DNA of 64,000 nt from Glycine soja (taxonomy: Eukaryota; Streptophyta; Magnoliopsida; Fabales; Fabaceae). The translations under genes were made by a program, and so were the position numbers. Below, one piece after another: positions 55,896 through 64,000 of the stretch (the stretch's first letter is position 1; every line of letters begins with the position of its first letter). The stretch is taken from positions 16,091,020-16,155,019 of the forward strand of contig NC_041019.1 in assembly GCF_004193775.1 (NCBI RefSeq), written 5' to 3'. Under the pieces are notes generated by a model that was given only the letters and a program-made list of their open reading frames with translations, ran no database searches and was not told the origin of the DNA.

Positions 55896-58681
55896 AAACA
55901 TGCACTACTCAAAATATGATATACGACGATAGTTTATAACCGTATTTAAAGTCAATGTTGTTGAAAGTGTTGAGTTTTGACCATGATTCCAAAAAAATCA
56001 TCTAAAAAAAACCTATTCTTCTGAGACGGTTCTTTGTTAAGATATGTTTTAGAATGATTTATTTTCTAAAACATGCTTTTGAAAGTCATCATGTATTTAA
56101 TTGTGTTTTTCAATAAAATAAATATAAAATAGAATAATATTAAGTACTCATTTAATTTATTTTCTAAAATATACATTACATTTTAATTAACTATTTGAAT
56201 TAAGGATATATTATAAACAATGAATAATGGGCAGAAAAAGGAGTTGTATGACAATAAAAAATATGACTATACATATAAAAATATGAGAAACATTGAAAAT
56301 ACCTAAAATTAAAGACAATATATAAAGCAAGTCCAAGGAAAAATCAATAATAATAAAGTTAATACTATTATTTATGTCTCTCATAATTATATTAAAAATA
56401 CCTAAAATCAAATAACTGTGAATGCTCTACAATATATAGCATTCATAGTTCAATCAATAAATAATGTAATTCCTTATATTAGAGACAGCTAGGCAATACA
56501 AGACAAACCAATTTGAATCTAACACCACTCCATAATATGATATGTGTTCTAAACTACTTAATTGTTTATCCTTTTAAGTTAAAGTAACAGCATTATACAA
56601 AACACATCATTTTGAATCAAAAACAGTTATCAACATCACCACAACAGAGCTGAATGAACAACGAAGCATATGCATATTTAATATTAGGATGTGTCATCAA
56701 TTCTATGTAGAACAAAATCTGGTAGTTTCCGTGAGAAGTTCACATATGTCATAAAGTTTCTGAACATACCTACTAAGGGAGTCTTGACAAATCGACCACT
56801 ACAAAGCAACTAATCCATGGAGCTCACTCTGCATAGACATGATTAATCTCATGCATATATTCCTCCAAATATTTTTTTTTCTCTGGTTTTCCTGCTAGAG
56901 TATATATCATTACACTTAAAAGTTCAAAAATTAGATACAACGGTAAGTTCAATTAAAGTAGAAAAAAGGGGCATCTTCCTAATCACATTAAATTTTACTT
57001 TTGAAATCAATCAATTTTTGTAACTTGTGCATTACAAGATCTTAATATTGAAAAGTAAAATACATAAAAATTATAAATTACCTCTCATGTTGGGTTGCCA
57101 AACAATGACCTACATAATTAATAAGGAGAGAAGTAATTCACAAGGGTAAACTCAATTCGTAAACTAGGGTTTGGTATGTAAATGTTAGATTGTGCAAATT
57201 AAGCCACCCACGGTTTTCATCATTAAAAGGTTTGATTTATATATATAAAAAATAATAGTGAAATTTTGGTAAAAAAAACTAAACTAGTAGTGGATGACGC
57301 ATAAAATGTTATGCCCACAATTTTTAATTAGTTAGGCTTGAAATGTTTAATCTCTAGTTTGATTAACTTTAAATATTGACATTTGAATGTAGTGATAAAC
57401 AAAATAAGGATTCTTAATACCAATTTATCAATTAACATTTATGACTTTGGATCGTAGTTGTTATTAAGTGTATTTATTTTATATATAAAAAAAGTGATTA
57501 TTTACTCATCTCTTGAAACAAATGACTCTTGAATTTTTCAGTACTCTTCGGCCTTTTTATTTTTCAATGAATAAGTGTTTTTTTATATACTATTTGCATA
57601 TTTAATTACAAAATTGTAAACTAATTTTCTATTTTTAAAAATTTGTACAAGAAATAGAGAAAACAAAAAAAAGGTTGTTTTCAGTGTTTGATGTATAAAT
57701 CATTGAAAATAGTATAGCAATAATTTTATATTTAAAATTAAATTAAAAACAGAAAATTTAAATAAAAATATTTTCTCAACGTAAACGGATCTTGAATTTT
57801 GGTGAAAACAAGTCAAACCTGCTAGTAGTATTTAATTTACGTCGGTCTTTTTATTTTTTATTTTTTGAAAACATGAAATTCACTCAAGCTTTATCCCTTC
57901 TTCTTCAAGTTATGTTTCTCTTAATTATTAAGGTTATAGTAATAACTACTCTATATAAAAAATAATAAAAAAGTAACTAACTTTTACACACGGGATCCTT
58001 CGCATCCAGGACTTTCTCATATGTGTTTTTGTTTTTATTTTTATTTTTGGGGTAGCAATACAAAGGAGGAAGCAGGATTGATCTAATTTGCACTTCTAAT
58101 ATTGTGAGACTTTGAATCATTCACAATTTTATAGATCTAACTTGGAACAAATCTTTAAAGGTAGAATATTTTTTAAAACACATAAAAGTAAATCTTGTAT
58201 CTCTTAAAATGAATGATATATATATAGTTAAGGTCATGCATATGATGAATAATACTACATATGGTACAAAGCAAATCATTGTGCATGATATAATTGCAGC
58301 AAGAATTTTCAAACCTGACAATCTTTTCCAGATAATCTAAAACAATTTAATAAGGACCCAAGGCTAAGTTTCCATCTACAACAATGTTCAGCAATTTCTT
58401 AGTTGTCATTGATGTCTCTATTGAAGGCGAAGCAAACAAGAAAAATAAAAGAAACCGTTGAAGATGCAAGAAAGGACAGAGGGCAATAGATGAAAGTGAG
58501 GATATTGAACAAGAGGAGGTCTCTTATATAATTGTCCTCTTTATTATGCTTCACAATTTAATATTTCGTTGCTAGTTTTGGACAAATACCATCATTCACT
58601 TAGAATTGCCTTTAGTTACTTTTGTTGAAGAATGCTACATACTTACAAACATTTATCATCAGGTTTCTATGCCCCCAACGT
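55896..58681. other. AT-rich DNA, no supported gene
   Basis: Only small hydrophobic ORFs (for example 56211-56411 and 58121-58321, minus) typical of AT-rich sequence. A possible Helitron 3' terminus on the minus strand is at 57284-57314 (see findings). Confidence 0.4.
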
Positions 58682-59006
58682 TGAAGTAATTAGAAAAAAA
58701 CTCAAGTCTCACATTGGTTAGAGATAGTCTCAAGATAGAATTTATAAAGTGAGGGCAACCCTTACCCTATGAGTTAGCTTTTAAGGTTGAGTTAGGCCCA
58801 GATTTCTTTTTGGTATCAGAGTCTATCCTATATTCATTCAAAAGGACGACGCACCAAGCCTAAAGAGTGCTGGGCGTGAGGGGGTGAATTAAAAAAAATC
58901 CAAGTTCCACATTGGCTAGAGATAGTTTCAAGATAGAATTTATAAGGTGGTGGCAACCCTCACCCTATGAGCTAGCTTTTAGGATTGAGTTAGGCCCAGA
59001 TTTCTT
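58682..59006 (+). mobile_element. TRIM-like miniature LTR element
   Basis: Two similar segments of about 120 bases (58682-58808 and 58885-59006) share AGAGATAGT(C/T)TCAAGATAGA, GGCAACCCT and TTGAGTTAGGCCCAGATTTC. The first is followed at once by TGGTATCAGAGT (58811-58822), an initiator tRNA-Met primer-binding site. The second is preceded by a purine-rich GCGTGAGGGGG. This is LTR, primer site, short interior, purine tract, LTR: the layout of a terminal-repeat retrotransposon in miniature. It is non-coding. A target duplication is not clear. Confidence 0.7.
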
Positions 59007-59108
59007 CTAAACTAACTGATAGTGCAAAACCCCGCATATATATATTTTTTATGATGCAAAACTACATTTGCATTTCATACCTTGTCAAAAATATTAAATT
59101 AAATAGTT

Positions 59109-59575
59109 AAATTTAGTTTATGACCACCTCATGTATCTTGAACATTTCAGGAAGAACAAATAAGTTGAATGTCAATCTATCATATTGTATCAAACCAAGT
59201 CATTTACTTCATTTGAGTAAACCAAGAAAGCAGAGCAGCTTGAGCCATCATTTTATTTTCTATTGGTCATAGCCATGAATGTTAATGAATACAACGAGCA
59301 ATAACTATGATAGAAAAAACGCCCAACAATGTGCATAAAAAGGAAAGCCATGAATAAAAGAAGGAAAGAATGGTTGTAATATTTGGATATCACTAAATAT
59401 GCTTAGCTCCTCGCACTCAGATTTCAGCTTTGGATCAACATTTAATCCAGTTTTGTTGTTGTAGGCAGCAAGTAGCTGCTTTGTGCGTGCTTCTTTAACA
59501 ACTTTTTCTTCTTTGCTCTCTAGAACCTCTCCTGGACATATAACTCTCTTTTTCCACCACCAAACTGAAAACACC
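59109..59575 (-). repeat. Duplicated segment, copy 1
   Basis: Similar throughout to 60803-61260. It contains the exon of the unnamed conserved protein (see 61085-61560). A five-base insertion (extra AAAAG on the coding strand near 59547) shifts the frame in this copy. Confidence 0.9.
59410..59575 (-). pseudogene. Duplicate exon of unnamed conserved protein
   Basis: On the minus strand it encodes VICPGEVLESKEEKVVKEAR and LAAYNNKTGLNVDPKLKSE, as in 61085-61251. The preceding GGGR is broken by a five-base insertion. The companion upstream exon is absent; a GDSL lipase exon lies upstream instead. Confidence 0.75.
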
Positions 59576-59994
59576 GGAAATAAGGAATATGGCTTAAAGT
59601 GTTGCGCACAATTTTTTGTCAATTAAAAATTCCTAACTACAAGACTCGTAAATTGTAACTTCTTAATTGGGAGTCTTGTAGTTAGGAATAATTGACTTCT
59701 ACTACATGTAGAAACTATACAACTTAATGACAACTATGGAATAATTGGGAGAATAGACAGATTTCAATGATGAAAAAAATGTCTCACTTTAAGCTGTTTT
59801 AAAAATAGAAAAGTGATTATATTCTCAATGTTTAATATTGCAATAGAGAAGCAGAGAAGCTAATAATGAGATTATAGCAAAAGACCAATAATGTTCATAA
59901 TATAATTCAGATTATAATATTCAAAGGTACTTTCCTGCAGTAAAGTAAACAATTTATGATATGAAAGTTTGAAGAACCAATAGAGTAAACTGAC

Positions 59995-60226
59995 TAATTA
60001 AATCTGCAGCATTCTTGCCATTTCTAAATCTCCCAGTGGGTTTCTTAGTTGGAAAATCAATGCCATAGTGAGGAAGAATTGCCTTTTCAATGGAGAGACT
60101 CAAGTAGTTGTTGTTGCCAACATCAACAAGTGAGTCTCCAAACACATAAACTGTTGGAGCATTTTGAGCTTCCAAGAAACCAAAGCTGAAGATGAAGAAA
60201 GAGATAAAGAGAACGGAATTCCCCAT
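59995..60226 (-). pseudogene. GDSL esterase/lipase, first exon only
   Basis: ATG at 60226 (minus) begins MGNSVLFISFFIFSFGFLEAQ, a clear signal peptide. GDSL block I follows (VYVFGDSLVDVGNNNYL, with the nucleophile Ser in GDS), then HYGIDFPTKKPTGRFRNGKNAADLI. The family is secreted and hydrolyses lipids or esters. A donor GT at 59993-59994 follows AADLI, a usual intron position. No further exons (blocks III and V with the catalytic Asp and His) are found in the next several hundred bases, so this is a truncated gene. It stands between the two copies of a duplicated segment, all on the same strand. Confidence 0.82.
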
Positions 60227-60802
60227 TACAATTTTGTTGCCTATATTGGAATGATCCTGCTAAGAATTGGTGTGTGGAAGTAGAGAGGGTTTGGTTAGAA
60301 ATATACAGATGCAAAAATCAAAAACTTGACAAGTGTAGAAGATGTTGTGAAAAGAATAATTTTTATTGAAGGCTAGCGAGAAGTGACTGACTATACTGAC
60401 AGATTATGGACCAAAGGCTACCCCAAATATTCAATGTCAACCAACTTTGGTTCATATTGTTATAAACTGGTGAGGGCACAAATATAAATTGTTGTCACAG
60501 GAAAAAAATCTTTGTATACTTTGTCCGTTACTGAAGTCTCTAACTTCTGGTTAAGTCAATCCTAAATTTCATTTGCTGGTAAGCTCTAATCTATTTTCTA
60601 TGGTTCTATGTAGTTGGAAATCCTGTAAGTACATAAATAAAGCATTTAAAGCACCCAATGCATCATGTCATACATTAAATCAATTGGCCAAAGTTACCCT
60701 ACAGATAAGTGAGTACCTTTACTTAAAAGCATCAGCTTTGAATTTAGTTTTCTTGTGACTACAATTGCTTGAGATGAAAACCGTTAAAAGGCTCTAGGCT
60801 CC

Positions 60803-61260
60803 AAATTTAGTTTATGACCACTTCATGTATCTTAAACATTTCAGGAAGAACATATAAGTTGAATGTCAATCTATCATATTGTATCAAACCAAGTCATTTA
60901 CTTCATTTGAGTAAACCAAGAAAGTAGAGCAGCTTGAGCCATCATTTTTTTTTTGGTCATAGCCATCAATGTTAATGAATACAACGATCAATAACTATGA
61001 TACAAAAAACACCCAACAATGTGCATAAAAAGGAAAGGCATGAATAAAAGAAGGAAAGAATGGTTGTAATATTTGAATATCACTAAATATGCTTAGCTCC
61101 TCGCACTCAGATTTCAGCTTTGGATCAACATTTAATCCAGTTTTGTTGTTGTAGGCAGCAAGTAGCTGCTTTGTGCGTGCTTCTTTAACAACTTTTTCTT
61201 CTTTGCTCTCTAGAACCTCTCCTGGGCATATAACTCTTCCACCACCAAACTGAAAACACC
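60803..61260 (-). repeat. Duplicated segment, copy 2
   Basis: Similar to 59109-59575, from AAATTTAGTTTATGACCAC to AAACTGAAAACACC, with small indels. Both copies have the same orientation. Confidence 0.9.
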
Positions 61261-61560
61261 CCAAAGGAAAACGTAAAGAGTGGACTACTAAGTTGTTTTC
61301 ATTAGGCAGGACAATTTGAGAAACACTAAATGTCATACTGTTTTTGAAATATTGCCAGGTCTACGAATGACACCCCAGGTAGAAACTTTTGGCTTGTAAA
61401 GTTCAGACTTGTCTTCCTTATTAGTATGTTCAGGTTCTGGAGTCGTTGCATCATCAAACTTGCTTGTGTCTACAACAATAAGCTCCACCTCAGGCAACTC
61501 ACCATCAAAGTAAGGTTCTGAAATAGGAACCAGTCCAGGTGGCAATCCCCTAGTCGTCTT
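61085..61560 (-). pseudogene. Unnamed conserved plant protein, two exons
   Basis: Exon 1 (about 61560 to 61337) encodes GLPPGLVPISEPYFDGELPE, then VELIVVDTSKFDDAT, then YKPKVSTWGVIRRPGNISKT, and ends at donor GTATGA. Exon 2 (61251 to about 61085) follows TGTTTTCAG and continues FGGGRVICPGEVLESKEEK and LAAYNNKTGLNVDPKLKSECE. The joined reading resembles a conserved plant protein that I believe to be plastid-targeted with TPR-like repeats, but I cannot name it. After SECE the similarity stops and non-coding sequence follows, so the C-terminal exons are missing. No start codon or transit peptide is present. It is a gene fragment with its intron retained. Confidence 0.65.
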
Positions 61561-62938
61561 GTTATGTACAAAAATTTATCAAAATCTCAAAGAGTCGTAT
61601 ATAAGCTCTTTGTCAATGAAATAGTTGGAGCTATAATCCTTTTCACATAAACACGAGTAGAACATATAATTAGTGCAGGACGAAAGCAGAAATTTTATAT
61701 TATGCTTTTTGTTAGGACTAAGTACATGATAATAATCTAATTATATGAAGCAGAAATTTTTACCGCAAGTGATGTATTGTTTCCAGTAAGATGCAGCTTA
61801 TACACAACACCATATTGAAACAATAAGAACCTTGCACTCGAAATTGTCTCCAAAATATGACCACTCAAAGTTTGGATATGCATGTACAGAAATAGTAGCA
61901 CTCGTTAGAAATTAAATTAATAGAGCCAGTGTCAATGAGAAATTAAATAACATTGATTATAAATGTGAATATGGTTCAAAAAGGATTACTCCCTTACAAT
62001 AATATAGCAAGAAACAATCTATTTAAGTATTGTTCCATTTTGATCCCAAAACATACAAAAAATTAAGTGAAAAAAAAATCAGAATTTGACCTGTTCTAAG
62101 TCCCACCAAGACTCCCAACTATTATCTCCTTTTACTCCTAATCCTCCTTTGTATAGAAGCCAACTTGTTCAATCATCAAAATCTTCCACAGTCCTATTTA
62201 CTAGCTAGTCAGATTAGAAAGATAACCACTTGCTCACACAATTCATAATTTCATCATGTTTCCAAAAACATGAAAAATGATCGATTTAAAAGCCTAACTG
62301 CAATCAAATCAAAATAGAAAACATCCATTTTGTTCACACAATTCAAAATTCACTTACTTTGACTGCTTTTTGTTCATTCCATTGCAGTAGCCTAAAAATG
62401 ATGACCAATTCATTTCAGCAACAAACACCTACAATTGTTGCGCATCACTAGTGTTATTAGAAAGAGCAATTAATTTCATTTTCTTCTAATAGAGTTCAGT
62501 CAAGAAAATATGCTTGGCTGAGGTCTACCCTCAAATGATTGTCCAATTTTCCAGCCAATGCCTTTCATTCCTCTCCTGTATACCAGAACCAGAACAACAT
62601 GTTGTGTTGGCTACTTTTCAACTTTGATATTCTCATTTTATATAAGAGGCATATGTCAAATCTTACAAAGTAGATTCATATATTTTTTTTCTTACAAGAT
62701 TGAAGGGCATCATTTACTTGAAATGATATAGTTCAATAAGGAAACAATTCAAAGAACTACCAACAAAAGAAAAGAGATCATGAAAGAAAGAAACTACTAT
62801 CTTGTATTTGCAATGATACACTACTATGCTTTGCAGACAACTTAACATGAATAATAACATTGACAACAACACAAAACAAACAAGAACTAATCTCATGCTG
62901 ACATTGGCAATGTAACTAAGATGAGTTGAAATTCCTAC
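61561..62938. other. Non-coding DNA between gene fragments
   Basis: AT-rich, no supported exon. I looked on the minus strand for the next malic enzyme exon (ERNERLFYKLL) and did not find it. Confidence 0.45.
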
Positions 62939-63175
62939 CTGAAGGTCCACCATGGCCACGTACTTTTGCAAGGGAACCTGATATAGGCTGATGTTGTTCA
63001 TCAGTTTCTTCTCCTATGGACAGTAAAAACAAATAAGGGAAAGTGGGGTATAACACTATCCTCATAGATAACAGATAAACCTGAAGCTGTTGAGTGTTGA
63101 CTGTGGTAGGCAGCAGGCCATGCAAATACTGTGCATCCCTCTCTTTTGTTGAGAAAGCTAGCCCTTTGTTGAGAT
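62939..63175 (-). pseudogene. NADP-malic enzyme fragment, two exons
   Basis: The parent enzyme decarboxylates malate to pyruvate with NADP. Exon 1 (about 63175 to 63081) encodes LNKGLAFSTKERDAQYLHGLLPTTVNTQQLQ and ends CAG at a GT donor. Exon 2 (63013 to 62939) follows an ATAG acceptor, is exactly 25 codons (EKKLMNNISLYQVPLQKYVA, MVDLQ) and ends CAG/GTAGG. This matches the family's N-terminal segment before ERNERLFYKLL. Catalytic and cofactor-binding parts are absent, as is the N-terminus, although an open frame continues to 63245. It is a two-exon piece with intact borders and the introns kept. Confidence 0.85.
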
Positions 63176-63245
63176 CAATGAAAGCACCAATTGTCTGATG
63201 TGTATTCAAAGAACAGAGGGAAGTAAGCCTAGAATTTGAGGACAA

Positions 63246-64000
63246 GGAGCCTCCTCAACAAGGAAAATGTCAAAATCTGATTTATATAAGAGTTGTTGCC
63301 TTAGTACATATTGGTCCTATTTATAGAAAAGAAATTACAAAGGAATTGCATTACACAAAAGAAGGAAATAACATAAATGAAATCATGCAATAACAGAAAT
63401 TGGATTATGCAATAATAGAAACAAAATAAGGAAAACAGGTAATGGCAGACAACACATCCTAACCAAGCCAATCATAGAATGCCAACTCACCTCTCTTGTA
63501 ATTGCTTCTGTTGTACGAAATCACTGAAATGCTTAGGGGGAATAATCTTCCTTTTTTGTGTATATTTATTCTCAAATAATTGTCTGTATATTACAAACTT
63601 GCATGCACAACAAATTCATAGTCAGAGAGATATCTCCATTCTATCTAATAACTAAGTCAACGTGTTCGTTCACCATTTAACAAGAAATCAGTATTTATAG
63701 TAACTTTGCTGAAATTTAATGATAATTACCTTAAAATTACAGCCCATGAAGAGTTCTTGTTGAATACCAATGTTGTGAAATCAAACTCATACTAAAATCA
63801 ACCTATTAGAATAGAGCTATCAGCTAAGTAACACGCATAATTTCATTCCATGAAAAAATAAAAAAACAAACTACACTCAAGTCATGTCATCAAATGTTGT
63901 TGATCAAATCTAATTAATATAAGCATGAGCATGCAGTGAGTCCATAAAAGGTATAAAAAGTGAGAAATGAAGTGCATATCATGGATTTAAGTAGGACCTA
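63246..64000. other. AT-rich DNA, no supported gene
   Basis: Nothing recognisable on either strand to the window edge. Confidence 0.4.

Noticed and set aside
55903..57293. A third CACTA element between CACTACTC (55903) and AGTAGTG (57293)
   Set aside because: The termini share only about seven bases, have no matching subterminal array and no 3-base duplication.

Overview
The window is nuclear DNA of a flowering plant, very probably a legume and most likely soybean (Glycine) or a close relative. The evidence is AT-rich sequence, plant-type introns, Ty1/copia elements primed by initiator tRNA-Met, several LTRs carrying the TAATCGATTA palindrome that I recall as abundant in soybean repeats, and gene fragments that read like soybean genes. 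I see no complete, clearly functional host gene. Almost everything recognisable is transposable-element sequence, much of it nested, plus pieces of host genes carried with it.

1-8.5 kb: the 5' end of a minus-strand copia element (gag, primer-binding site, 1.5-kb LTR), inserted in the RNase H region of a second copia element. That element is followed by an LTR and a decayed gag-protease remnant. Next come three overlapping copies, two of them partial, of a long LTR that starts TGTAACACCC.

8.5-25.6 kb: a 17-kb CACTA (En/Spm) transposon, CACTA-1, splits the third of these LTR copies. It has terminal and subterminal repeats, a decayed TNP2-type transposase gene and a TNPA-like gene. Inside it lie MITEs, one of which carries half of a tRNA-Ile, a solo copia LTR with a perfect AAATA target duplication, and two exons of a HAD-type hydrolase gene.

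26.7-31.5 kb: a second CACTA-type element, CACTA-2, has palindromic subterminal repeats and carries exons of adenylosuccinate synthetase and probably part of a GDSL lipase. Its right end is not visible. An RTE-type LINE (31.5-34.7 kb) abuts it.

34.7-44.1 kb: an LTR fragment, an L1 RNase H remnant, decayed gypsy-like LTR material, a Mutator-like MITE and several tandem repeats.

44.1-52.9 kb: copia element D has two very similar LTRs. It has almost no gag, one in-frame stop in pol, and a reverse-oriented solo LTR of a related element inside its RNase H. The transcribed part of this LTR family carries two arrays of hairpins with constant loops and changing stems. The second array shows compensatory base changes between copies and is the most interesting signal in the window.

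52.9-64 kb: AT-rich sequence with a Mutator-like MITE, a TRIM-like miniature retrotransposon, and a minus-strand set of truncated exons from three unrelated genes (malic enzyme, a conserved protein that I cannot name, and a GDSL lipase). The set suggests a gene-fragment-capturing element, possibly a Helitron.
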